Assembly (NCBI RefSeq): GCF_001808955.1
Contig: NZ_KV795254.1
Span: 39,403 to 103,402 of the forward strand
Direction of reading: 5' to 3'
Length of the DNA: 64,000 nucleotides
Origin: Rothia sp. HMSC078H08
GTDB taxonomy: Bacteria; Actinomycetota; Actinomycetes; Actinomycetales; Micrococcaceae
The position numbers and the translations under genes were made by a program. The notes under the pieces were generated by a model. The model was given only the letters and a program-made list of their open reading frames with translations. It made no database searches and was not told where the DNA came from. This document shows, one piece after another, positions 6,109 through 16,676 of the stretch (positions within the stretch are counted from its first letter, which is position 1; every line of letters starts with the position of its first letter).

Positions 6109-8211
6109 TTACTTGGAGGGAGCTTCTCCCTGATTATCAAACTTATCTATTGGCTTCGCAGGCTCACTTATACGGTCTGAATCGGGGTCGAAGAGCACAG
6201 TTCCGGCCGGAATCTGGCGTTTTACTCCGTCAAGCTCGGCTTCACCCGGTGGAATAGGCTTACTGTTGCTATGGAGCGAGAAATTATAGTCCTCGTGAGC
6301 TGAGTGTACGGAGAACTGGGCTCTCGAGTTCCCCTGCACAAAGGTTGGTTCATATTTTTTGAAAATTACACAGTTGAAATTTACCTTTTGAGCGAAGGTC
6401 GCCTTGCTAAAGTCTACCTCTTGAATAAAGGTCGCTCTGGTGAAGTCCACCTCGCTGGTGAAGACTGCCTCAGAGAAGTTAACGTTACCGATAAACTCAG
6501 CCAGGTAACGGAAACGTACAGGATTATCGAAGGTCGCCTTGGAAAAACTTGCATGTTGGGTGAATTCCACCGCATCGAATTCTGCGTGGCCTGCAAAGGT
6601 CACGTTATCGAAGTCGGCCCAGGTGAATTTCACGTGGTTGAATTCCGCGCGGCTGATGAACGTTGCCTTACTGAACGCTACCTTGTTGAAGTATGCATTG
6701 TTGCTGAAGGTTGCATTGCTAAAGTTAGCGTCACTGACGAAATCTGAACCGGTGAAACTTGCATCAGCATATAACTTTGCGTTTGAAAAATTACCTTTTT
6801 CGATTTTGAGGTCGTTAAGGGAATAAAAGATTGGTGCTCTGCTGAAATCAAATTCAAAGTCACTCCACAGTCCTGGAGTGGTTTTGACTACCTTGCCTCT
6901 CTCGTTCTTGAAGATCTTGCTACTGCGCTTGTGTATTTCATCAAAGATAGTGCGGCGTACGTCCTGCTCTTCGTGAAACTTTGCATAGTCTGTAGTAATA
7001 TCCTTGGGTTCTTTATAATCATTGGGATTTGTGAGATATTCGAGTATAGTTTTGAAGCGCTCGGACTCATATTCGCTGAGTTCATTCTTAGATTCTTTTT
7101 CCTTGCGATCTTCTATTTTCTTATGGGTTTCATATCCGTCAATTTTCTCTGCTAAAGGGAACGGTGAACGAACATAAGCGCAGAGATTATTGATAATAAC
7201 TTGCCCCTCTTTTGTTCGAATCTTTTCATCGATATTGTCGTCATATAGCCACTCATCGACAAGGCCTACAAGGGCATACACTCCACCAAGACGAACAGAT
7301 GCATCCGAATTTGATAGCTTATCAACCGCTACAATGTAACGGTCGCGGCGAGCTGCATGAACTTGGCGGATATGATCTTGGCTATTTTTTCGATTTGTTT
7401 CAATTAGGCCAAGGATAGCAATAATTCCACCCGTGATATACAGAAGGTGAAGTCTTAAATCCGAAGTCGATTTTTGTTCTACCTCTGCAGCCTTATTGCC
7501 GGTAGGCGAGGGCGTAGAAGCGGGAGTTTCCTGCACCTTTTCTGGGGTTTCTTTGGCGCTATCATGCTGTGCACTGGTATATCCGGGCTCCCTAAACCAA
7601 CTTGTATAGCTTGGTATTAATAAAGCTGATAATGCACCAATAATTGCAAGGATGGCCAATGTGAATATGAAATATTTACTTGTTAAGCCGGAAATAAATT
7701 TCTGGAAAGTTGTAATAATCTTTTTGTGAAATATTATTAGAGTAACTATGAATGTTATCAATATTGAAATTCCGAGTGGCTTGTTCTCAATTATGAAAAA
7801 TTCAAGTACTGTGGTTATTTTACTTACTACCTCTTTCCAGTGTTCTGCAAGTATTAAAGAGGCAGAGAAGGACAGGGCTAATACAAATGTCCTTATGGTC
7901 CATTTATTTTGAATTATTGAGCGCATAACTCGCGAGACTTCAACCCTGCACTGCTGTGTATAATGAACCCATTTTTTTACTATGATAGATAGGGAGTTCT
8001 TGTTGGTTAGGTATGTCGTAAGGCGAAAGAATATTATGATATCTACGACTAAGGCAATGAAAGAGAGTGTATTTTGTGGATTTGGGGATAATATTCCTGG
8101 TGTTATCATTGCGCCTGTGAGGAGTATGAAAAGAATGAAAAGAATGAAATCTCCTGCTGGGATGGATGGTATTTCGTTATCCTGATGTTGATTGCTGTCT
8201 GTCTTGGACAC
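6109..8211 (-). CDS. Polytopic membrane pentapeptide-repeat protein, paralog D (700 aa)
   Basis: The function is not known. The N-terminal third carries about six hydrophobic segments (for example FILFILFILLTGAMITPGI, LSFIALVVDIIIFF, TIRTFVLALSFSASLILA, ISILITFIVTLIIF). The last, LHLLYITGGIIAILGLIE, is shared with paralogs A and B. A charged region and the block SVRLGGVYALVGLVDEWL follow, then pentapeptide-like repeats at about residues 470-615 and the family tail with TVLFDPDS. The GTG at 8211 has AGGAG 6 nt upstream and the same 41-nt spacing to TATGCT as paralogs A and B, so the in-frame ATG at 8313 is not used here. The gene is AT-rich. Confidence 0.78.
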   Translation of the reverse strand: MSKTDSNQHQDNEIPSIPAGDFILFILFILLTGAMITPGILSPNPQNTLSFIALVVDIIIFFRLTTYLTNKNSLSIIVKKWVHYTQQCRVEVSRVMRSIIQNKWTIRTFVLALSFSASLILAEHWKEVVSKITTVLEFFIIENKPLGISILITFIVTLIIFHKKIITTFQKFISGLTSKYFIFTLAILAIIGALSALLIPSYTSWFREPGYTSAQHDSAKETPEKVQETPASTPSPTGNKAAEVEQKSTSDLRLHLLYITGGIIAILGLIETNRKNSQDHIRQVHAARRDRYIVAVDKLSNSDASVRLGGVYALVGLVDEWLYDDNIDEKIRTKEGQVIINNLCAYVRSPFPLAEKIDGYETHKKIEDRKEKESKNELSEYESERFKTILEYLTNPNDYKEPKDITTDYAKFHEEQDVRRTIFDEIHKRSSKIFKNERGKVVKTTPGLWSDFEFDFSRAPIFYSLNDLKIEKGNFSNAKLYADASFTGSDFVSDANFSNATFSNNAYFNKVAFSKATFISRAEFNHVKFTWADFDNVTFAGHAEFDAVEFTQHASFSKATFDNPVRFRYLAEFIGNVNFSEAVFTSEVDFTRATFIQEVDFSKATFAQKVNFNCVIFKKYEPTFVQGNSRAQFSVHSAHEDYNFSLHSNSKPIPPGEAELDGVKRQIPAGTVLFDPDSDRISEPAKPIDKFDNQGEAPSK

Positions 8212-8257
8212 TGGCGTCTCCTGTCTACTTTGAGAGGATATGGTAGTAACCAGCATA
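8211..8257 (-). promoter_or_regulatory. Shared leader of paralog D: TATGCT box, AGGAG, GTG start
   Basis: TATGCT (8252-8257) lies 41 nt from the GTG at 8211, with AGGAG (8218-8222) 6 nt before the start. The first 20 nt of the leader differ from the other paralogs, while the spacing and the ends are kept. Confidence 0.5.
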
Positions 8258-10791
<2,534 letters not shown>

Positions 10792-10793
10792 TC

Positions 10794-11372
10794 ATGGCTG
10801 AGCAGGAAAACACCACCCCCGACCCGCTGGAGGAGGCATTCAACGCCCCCGCAGCGGAAGGCCACCCCGAAGCTGAATCGGTCGAAAGCCCCGAGGAAGC
10901 TGCGGAAGCCGTCGAGGCTGAGCTCCAGGACGCCGTAGAAGCAGAATCTGCGGATGCGGCACTCGCCGCAGAGCGCCTGGACTCCCTGCTTCGCCTGCAG
11001 GCAGAGTTCACCAACTACAAGAACCGCACCGCCCGCGAAAAGGAGCAGCTGCGACTCTTCGTAATCAGTGACCTGGTCGGCGCACTGCTGCCGGTGTTCG
11101 ACGACATCGACGCCGCACGCAAGCACGGCGACCTGCAGGACGGCCCCTTCGCCTCCATCGCCGCGAAGCTCGAAGAGCTGCTCGGCAAGCAGGGCGTGGA
11201 GCGCTTCGGTGAAGTAGGCGACGCCTTCGACCCGAACATCCACGAAGCTGTACTGCAGCAGCCCACCGACGAGGTGGCCGAGGATCATGTCTCCATGGTT
11301 CTGCGTTACGGCTACCGCGTGAACGACCGCGTGGTTCGTACCGCTCAGGTGGCTGTGGCTGTCGCACCGTAA
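10794..11372 (+). CDS. grpE: Nucleotide exchange factor GrpE
   Basis: This 192-aa DnaK co-chaperone drives ADP release from DnaK. An acidic, probably disordered N-terminus (about residues 1-60) precedes the long-helix segment LLRLQAEFTNYKNRTAREKE. The beta domain signature FDPNIHEAVLQQ and GYRVNDRVVRTAQVAV lies near the end. Its ATG is 2 nt after the dnaK stop, so translation is likely coupled. A terminator follows, which separates it from dnaJ. Confidence 0.95.
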   Translation: MAEQENTTPDPLEEAFNAPAAEGHPEAESVESPEEAAEAVEAELQDAVEAESADAALAAERLDSLLRLQAEFTNYKNRTAREKEQLRLFVISDLVGALLPVFDDIDAARKHGDLQDGPFASIAAKLEELLGKQGVERFGEVGDAFDPNIHEAVLQQPTDEVAEDHVSMVLRYGYRVNDRVVRTAQVAVAVAP

Positions 11373-11408
11373 GGTGGTCGGCTCAGCAATGGCTGAATAA
11401 CTAACGAC

Positions 11409-11453
11409 GGGCGGGTGCTCTCCCTGGTGGGGGAGTGCCCGCCCTGTTGTTTG
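11409..11453 (+). terminator. Intrinsic terminator after grpE
   Basis: A GC-rich stem (GGGCGGGTGCTCTCCC with GGGGGAGTGCCCGCCC) is followed by TGTTGTTTG. It ends the dnaK-grpE unit, so dnaJ needs its own promoter. Confidence 0.75.
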
Positions 11454-11568
11454 CCTAAGCTGTTCTGCCGGGGTTGCTATACCGGCGTGTTGGCGCGGGT
11501 TTTGGCGAGCTGTGGTGGCGGCGAGAAGGCTTGTAGGGGTGCTATTTTTTGGGCTCAGCCCTTTCAAA

Positions 11569-11598
11569 ATTGAGTCAAGTAGACTAAACTTTTATATA
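11569..11598 (+). promoter_or_regulatory. dnaJ promoter with a degenerate HAIR operator
   Basis: TTGAGT (11570-11575), 17 bp and TATATA (11593-11598) form a plausible promoter. The -35 lies inside ATTGAGT-N7-ACTAAAC (11569-11589), a degenerate HspR half-site pair. dnaJ-hspR thus seems to be a second HspR target, which would close an autoregulatory loop. Confidence 0.6.
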
Positions 11599-11684
11599 GA
11601 GTATTAACACAAGCACGCGGTGCCCCTGCAAGCCGTCCCGTAACCGAGGAGGGCGGCGCATCACCGCAGAAGGAGAAACACAAC

Positions 11685-12677
11685 ATGGCAAGTGAAAACT
11701 GGCTAACCGACGACTTTTATAAGGCACTGGGTGTCAGCGAAGACGCAAGCGAAAGCGACATCAAGAAGGCGTACCGCAAACTCTCCCGCAAGTACCACCC
11801 GGACCTGAACCCCGGCGACGCCGCAGCAGAGAAGAAGTTCAAGGAAATCTCGGAAGCATACGACGTGCTCTCCGACAAGAAGCAGCGCGAAGAGTACGAT
11901 CAGATCCGCCGCTACGGCGCATCTGGCATGGGCGGCTTCGGCGGTGGCGGTTTCGGTGGTGGTGGCTACACCGGCTACCCCGGCGCGGACGCATTCGGCG
12001 GCTTCAGCAACGGCGGTGCAGGCATCAACATTGACGACCTGCTCGGCGGCCTCTTCGGCGGTAGCGCCGGCGGCTCCCGACGCTCCGCAGGCTTCACCAG
12101 CGCCGACTTCGGCGGCATGGGTGGCGGCGGCTTCGGCGGCGCACAGCACGCGGCCCCCGAAGAAAGCACCACCAGCACCCGCGTCAGTCTCGCCCAGGCA
12201 TACACCGGCGCGACCGTGACCGTGTTCCTGCCGGACGGCTCCCACACCGAGGCACGCATCCCCGCCGGCATTAAGGACGGCCAGAAGGTCCGCCTGCGCG
12301 GCAAGGGCCTGCGCGGCGGCGACCTGAAGGTCACCGTGCGCGTCTCCGATGACTCCGTGTACTCGCGCGAGGGCAACAACCTGGTTATGCGTGCGCCCGT
12401 CACCCTCGCCGAGGCCGTCGACGGCGCAGTGATTGAGGTGCCCCTGCCCGACGCATCCACCGTGAAGCTGCGCCTGGCACCCGGTCAGGTCGGCCGCCGA
12501 CTGCGCGCTAAGGGCCGCGGCTTCAAGGCTAAGGGCGGCGACGGTGACCTGCTGGTCATCCCGGAGATTGTTCTGCCCACCGAGCTGAGCGCAGAGGCGC
12601 AGGAAGCATTCGATAAGTTTGTAAAACTGGCACCGCAGGAGAACCCGCGTAAGGATCTGTTGAAGAAGGCGAAGTAA
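11685..12677 (+). CDS. dnaJ: DnaJ-family co-chaperone lacking the zinc finger
   Basis: This 330-aa J-protein stimulates DnaK ATPase and hands over substrates. The J-domain (about residues 8-75) has the HPD motif in KYHPDLNPGD. A long Gly/Phe-rich region follows (GFGGGGFGGGGYTGY). The C-terminal substrate-binding beta-sandwich domains start near residue 165 (STRVSLAQAYTGATVTVFL). The Cys-rich CxxCxGxG zinc finger of type I DnaJ is absent, and the protein contains no cysteine at all, so it is a type II (CbpA-like) J-protein. The start has AGAAGGAGAAAC upstream. hspR follows 3 nt after the stop. Confidence 0.92.
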   Translation: MASENWLTDDFYKALGVSEDASESDIKKAYRKLSRKYHPDLNPGDAAAEKKFKEISEAYDVLSDKKQREEYDQIRRYGASGMGGFGGGGFGGGGYTGYPGADAFGGFSNGGAGINIDDLLGGLFGGSAGGSRRSAGFTSADFGGMGGGGFGGAQHAAPEESTTSTRVSLAQAYTGATVTVFLPDGSHTEARIPAGIKDGQKVRLRGKGLRGGDLKVTVRVSDDSVYSREGNNLVMRAPVTLAEAVDGAVIEVPLPDASTVKLRLAPGQVGRRLRAKGRGFKAKGGDGDLLVIPEIVLPTELSAEAQEAFDKFVKLAPQENPRKDLLKKAK

Positions 12678-12680
12678 ACC

Positions 12681-13187
12681 ATGGCATCTCGAGAATCATC
12701 ATCTAAGTCCCGTAGCGGCAAGCCGTTGCACAGCGTGGACCTGCCGGTTTTCGTGATTTCTGTGGCGGCTGAGCTGGCGGGCATGCACCCGCAGACCCTG
12801 CGCCAGTACGACCGCATCGGCCTGGTCCAGCCTTCGCGTGCGCCCGGTAAGGCGCGCCGCTATTCGCAGCGTGACGTGAACCGTCTGCAGCAGATTCAGC
12901 AGCTCTCGCAGGAGGGCGTCTCCCTGGAGGGTATTCGCCGCATTATTGAGCTGGAGTCCCTCGTGGAGGAGCAGCAGGAGCAGATTGCGGCGCTGCAGCG
13001 TCAGGTTGAGGATGCGAAGGTGAAGCTGGGCTTGGCGGAGCGCGTGTTCGCCGCCGGTACCAGTGGCGACGTGGTGCATATTGCCCGCGGTACCCGCCCG
13101 GCGCCTCGTCAGCGTTCTTCGGCTGTGGTGCTGTACCGTCAGCGTCACCAGCCGGCTACGGCGGATGATACGAAACCGCAGCGCTAA
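12681..13187 (+). CDS. hspR: Heat-shock repressor HspR (MerR family)
   Basis: This 168-aa MerR-type regulator binds HAIR repeats and represses dnaK operons, with DnaK as corepressor in known systems. The winged-helix part reads VFVISVAAELAGMHPQTLRQYDRIGLVQPSR, followed by ARRYSQRDVNRLQQIQQLSQ, both typical of HspR. A coiled-coil dimerisation stretch (ESLVEEQQEQIAALQRQVED) follows. It lies 3 nt after dnaJ and is surely cotranscribed with it. HAIR sequences upstream of both dnaK and dnaJ agree with the call. Confidence 0.93.
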   Translation: MASRESSSKSRSGKPLHSVDLPVFVISVAAELAGMHPQTLRQYDRIGLVQPSRAPGKARRYSQRDVNRLQQIQQLSQEGVSLEGIRRIIELESLVEEQQEQIAALQRQVEDAKVKLGLAERVFAAGTSGDVVHIARGTRPAPRQRSSAVVLYRQRHQPATADDTKPQR

Positions 13188-13213
13188 ACCGGCTAAACCC
13201 GCTACACTGGGAT

Positions 13214-13390
13214 AAATGGTTCGGCTGTTCTAGCTCGCTTCTAGTTCATTTGAGCTGGTCAGCCGCCCATATAGACTTGTGCGTCTTAGCGCCGCGCGAG
13301 CGAGGTAGGGTAGACCCCCGCCCCGCATGCACTCAGACCCACACACAAGGAGGTGAGGCTCCCCGAATGATCGGGGAGCCTCACCTGCTT
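13214..13390 (+). ncRNA. Candidate structured small RNA (or long structured hspR 3' region)
   Basis: A TACACT -10 box (13203-13208) follows hspR. Downstream is a nested stem-loop: GGCTG (13223-13227) with CAGCC (13260-13264), enclosing AGCTC (13232-13236) with GAGCT (13252-13256). After a C-rich segment comes a 16-bp perfect terminator hairpin. No good reading frame is present. It could be an independent small RNA of about 175 nt or the 3' end of the hspR message. The -35 is weak. Confidence 0.35.
13351..13390. terminator. Strong hairpin between hspR and trmB
   Basis: AGGTGAGGCTCCCCGA pairs perfectly with its complement around a 4-nt loop (13351-13386). It lies between convergent units and may act in both directions. 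The plus-strand T-tract is short (TGCTTT). Confidence 0.7.
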
Positions 13391-13468
13391 TAACCTATAT
13401 GCACTTTGCGCGCTGGCGGGAAACCACCTGGCGGTAACTGGCGTTGCCTTGCTTACTTGCGGCGGTGT

Positions 13469-14275
13469 TTACTTGCGGCGGTAGGTCAGATCGTGCGCGC
13501 GGCGGCCCGCCTCCTGAGCCTTACGCTCAAAGCTGGTGAGGGTACGACCCTCCCAACGCGGAGCCCAACCACCCTGCGGATCCTCCTCGGTCGCACCGGC
13601 GCCGGGGTTCACGTTCTCAAAGTCGGGGTGCGCCTCCAGAACCTCGCGCATGACCAGGGCATACTCCTCCCAGTCAGTCGCCAGACGCCAAATACCGCCG
13701 GGCTTGAGTACGCGTGCAACCTTATCAGCGAACGCCGGGGACACCAGACGGCGCTTGTGGTGGCGGGACTTGTGCCAGGGGTCCGGGAAGAACACCCACA
13801 GCTCGTCCACGGAGTTCTCCTCAAGCATGTTGTCGAGCAGTTCGGGTGCGTTCGCCTGAGCCACACGCACGTTCTCCACGCCGGCGTTGCCCATCTTCAG
13901 CAGCAGGTCCGCGATGCCGGGGGTGTACACCTCAACGGCGAGGAAGTTCGCCTCGGGCACCTCAGCCGCGCGGTGCACGATTGCCTCGCCCAGACCGGAA
14001 CCGATCTCGACGACCTGGTAGGCCTCGCGGCCGTAAATCTTAACCGGGTCGAAGGTCGCCTCGGGCGCGACGGAGGTATCGGTGCGCAGGCGCGGAATGT
14101 CCAGCACGTGGGTGGGGGAGTAGGTGTCCCAGGCCTTCTGGCGGCGCGCGGTGAGGCGGTCGCCGCGGCGGACGAAGGAGTAGGGCTGGCGGAAGAATTC
14201 CTCGGGAACCGGCTTCTTAGCCTTCTCTTCGGTGGATTCGGGTGCCTGGCTAGGCTGCGTGTTCTCAGTAGACAT
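13469..14275 (-). CDS. trmB: tRNA (guanine-N7-)-methyltransferase
   Basis: This 268-aa SAM-dependent enzyme makes m7G46 in tRNA. The SAM-binding motif is VVEIGSGLGEAIVHRA, and the hallmark segment ELWVFFPDPWHKSRHHKRR identifies TrmB. The FERKAQEAGRRAHDLTYRR C-terminus also fits. The first 40 residues are a low-complexity, charged extension. The ATG at 14275 has TATTCT 8 nt upstream, so the mRNA may have almost no leader. It converges on hspR. Confidence 0.95.
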   Translation of the reverse strand: MSTENTQPSQAPESTEEKAKKPVPEEFFRQPYSFVRRGDRLTARRQKAWDTYSPTHVLDIPRLRTDTSVAPEATFDPVKIYGREAYQVVEIGSGLGEAIVHRAAEVPEANFLAVEVYTPGIADLLLKMGNAGVENVRVAQANAPELLDNMLEENSVDELWVFFPDPWHKSRHHKRRLVSPAFADKVARVLKPGGIWRLATDWEEYALVMREVLEAHPDFENVNPGAGATEEDPQGGWAPRWEGRTLTSFERKAQEAGRRAHDLTYRRK

Positions 14276-14333
14276 ACCTAAAAGAATAGCGTAGCGCCGC
14301 TACACCGTGCGGTTTCGCGGCGCGCAGGGCTGG

Positions 14334-14375
14334 CGTGACGCTGAACTAGCCGGGCGTGAGACTGAACTAGCCGGG
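14334..14375. repeat. Two 21-bp tandem repeats upstream of trmB
   Basis: Two consecutive 21-bp units (CGTGACGCTGAACTAGCCGG-G at 14334-14354 and CGTGAGACTGAACTAGCCGG-G at 14355-14375) differ at two positions. The 21-bp period equals two helical turns, and the repeats lie about 55-95 bp upstream of the trmB start point. Confidence 0.75.
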
Positions 14376-14779
14376 AGTATGCCGGTCTGAGAAACACAGA
14401 AATTCAGTGCGCAGACAAAAGTGCGGCGGCTCAGGGGTGATGCGAGGCGTGTATCGGGTGAAGGTTGAGAGATGCCACAGGCTCGCCCCGTCTCAATTGT
14501 CCCGTCTCAAAAATCTGGTGATGTTGTATTCCTTGTACTTGTGTGGGTATGAGGGGGTAAAATTTGAAATTATGCATTCTCTGCATAACCCTATATTGGT
14601 GATGCAAGAAATCGGAAGCCCCGCGAAATCCGAGCCCACAAGCCCAAGTCCACCGCGCCGGCTCGGGAAACGCGGGAACCGCCTCCTGGCACGCCGTTCA
14701 GGATTATGCACGAATACCAACCACCCGGACTCGCCCCCGAGTGAAATTTAGGGCGAATCGACGCAGGAAAGAGAAATAC
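14376..14779. other. Intergenic region upstream of the first permease
   Basis: No gene is supported. A 7-bp inverted repeat, TTATGCA-N5-TGCATAA (14570-14588), is a possible operator for the permease gene. A TAAAAT that could be a -10 lies just before it. Further downstream the leader is GC-rich with no clear terminator. Confidence 0.5.
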
Positions 14780-16261
14780 GTGACACAGCAGCCAATGCAG
14801 CACAACTCCGTCACCGGCCTAGACTCCGAAGCTGAGCACTCCAAGCTTCAGCGCGGACTAAGCTACCGACACATTCAGCTGATCGCTATTGGCGGCGCCA
14901 TCGGCACCGGCCTTTTCCTCGGCTCAGCAAAGACCATCGCCCTGACCGGCCCCTCCATCGTCTTTGTTTACGCCATTATCGGTAGCGTTATCTACTTTGT
15001 TCTGCGCGCCATGGGCGAGATTCTGCTCTCCAACCCCAAGTACAAGTCCTTCACCGACTTCATTACCGACATTCTTGGTCTTCGTGCCGGGTTCTTTGTC
15101 GGCTGGTCGTACTGGTTCTTCTGGGTGGTCACCGGCATTGCGGACGTCATCGCCATTACCGGCTACGTCAAATACTGGTGGCCGGACATCCCCGCCTTCG
15201 TCCCGGCGCTGACCGTGATCGTGGCTCTACTGCTGCTAAACCTGCCCTCGGTGAAGAACTTCGGCGAAATCGAATTCTGGTTCGCCGTCATTAAAATCGT
15301 CGCCATTGTGCTGCTCATTGTTGTGGGTGCGCTTATGGTCGCCTTCAGCTTCACTGCGCCCGACGGTACCGTCGCCTCCGTAGCGAATCTCTGGGATCAC
15401 CCCGGTCCCTCCGGTAGCGGTATTTTCACCCAGGGTGTGACTGGCTTCCTGGGCGCCTTCCAGATTGCGCTCTTCGCATTCGTGGGTGCTGAGCTGGTCG
15501 GCACCGCCGTGGCGGAAACCAAACATCCCGAACGCACCCTGCCCAAGGCAATTAACGCGGTGCCCTTCCGCATTGCGCTCTTCTACGCTGTGCCGCTGAT
15601 GACCATCCTCGCCGTGACCCCCTGGGACAAGCTGGATAAGTCCATGAGCCCCTTCGTGGGCATGTTCTCCCTGGCTGGCATTGGTGTTGCCGCCTCCATG
15701 GTGAACTTTGTGGTGCTGACCTCCGCGGCGTCCTCGGCGAACTCCGGTATTTTCTCGACCTCCCGCATGGTCTACGGTTTGGCGCACGATGGTGCCGCAC
15801 CCTCCGCACTGGGTAAGCTCACCAAGAACGGTGTGCCCGCCAACGCCCTGTACCTGACCACCGTGATGCTGCTGTTTAGCCTGGTCATGCTCTATGCCGG
15901 TAGCGGCATTATGGAGGCGTTCACCGTGGTGACCTCGGTGGCGTCGATGATGGGTATCTTCACCTGGAGCATGATCCTGATTGCGTACCTGGTGTACCGC
16001 AAGAAGTTCCCGGAGCGCCACGAAGCGTCCGAGTATAAGATGCCCTGGGGTATTGGCATGAGCTGGTTTGGTCTGGTCTTCTTTGCCGTGATGGTTTACG
16101 CCCTGAGCCTGTACCCGGATACCGCTGTCGGTCTGGCACTGACCCCCATCTGGTTCATTGTTCTGGCGATTGGCTACGAGATCCTAACCCGCCGCCACGC
16201 CGCGAAGCGCGCTCGCGCGCTGGCTACTGAGAGCACTGCTGACAAGGCTGTTCAGAAGTAG
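14780..16261 (+). CDS. Amino acid permease, CycA-like (APC family)
   Basis: This 493-aa, 12-helix permease imports neutral amino acids with protons. It shares the N-terminal signature RHIQLIAIGGAIGTGLFLGS and many later segments (FGEIEFWFAVIKIVAIV, NFVVLTSAASSANSGIFSTS) with the D-serine/D-alanine/glycine transporter CycA. The GTG at 14780 is preferred over an ATG at 14741 because AGGAAAGAG lies just upstream and the remaining N-terminus matches the family. A near-duplicate lies downstream at 16677. The exact substrate cannot be read from sequence. Confidence 0.9.
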   Translation: MTQQPMQHNSVTGLDSEAEHSKLQRGLSYRHIQLIAIGGAIGTGLFLGSAKTIALTGPSIVFVYAIIGSVIYFVLRAMGEILLSNPKYKSFTDFITDILGLRAGFFVGWSYWFFWVVTGIADVIAITGYVKYWWPDIPAFVPALTVIVALLLLNLPSVKNFGEIEFWFAVIKIVAIVLLIVVGALMVAFSFTAPDGTVASVANLWDHPGPSGSGIFTQGVTGFLGAFQIALFAFVGAELVGTAVAETKHPERTLPKAINAVPFRIALFYAVPLMTILAVTPWDKLDKSMSPFVGMFSLAGIGVAASMVNFVVLTSAASSANSGIFSTSRMVYGLAHDGAAPSALGKLTKNGVPANALYLTTVMLLFSLVMLYAGSGIMEAFTVVTSVASMMGIFTWSMILIAYLVYRKKFPERHEASEYKMPWGIGMSWFGLVFFAVMVYALSLYPDTAVGLALTPIWFIVLAIGYEILTRRHAAKRARALATESTADKAVQK

Positions 16262-16291
16262 TCTTCAGCTCTCCTCCGGCTGGTTTGTGTG

Positions 16292-16336
16292 AGCCCCGCC
16301 CCGCATTCTTGATGGATGCGCAGGGCGGGGCTTTCT
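16292..16336 (+). terminator. Intrinsic terminator after the first permease
   Basis: AGCCCCGCCC (16292-16301) pairs with GGGCGGGGCT (16323-16332), followed by TTCTGTGT. Confidence 0.75.
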
Positions 16337-16676
16337 GTGTCTATTAGCCCCCGTCAGGCGGCAGATAGTGACCTGTTTAATAGATTCGCGACACACCAAA
16401 GGTAGAAAAACATTTCATTCACCGTTCAAAGCGTGTAGAATATCTATCCAAACAGATGTGTAAGCTCCCAAAGGTTCCCGCATCGGGTGATGTTCGAACG
16501 CGCCCCGGATGCGGCGCGAACCATGGTTGAGCGCATCTTCCGCCCCGAAAGCCGGGGCTGCCCCGCATTAATAGTGGTTGCATATCTATACGCGAAACCT
16601 GCCGGATGTCGCCGAAAATCCTCATCCACCATGCACTATATGCGCTACGGGGCCTAACTGCAGAAAAGAGGACGTC
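16337..16676. other. Leader region of the second permease
   Basis: No gene is supported. TAGAAT (16436-16441) with a weak TTTCAT (16413-16418) 17 bp upstream is a possible promoter, which would give a leader of more than 200 nt before the GTG at 16677. No known riboswitch was recognised in it. Confidence 0.4.
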
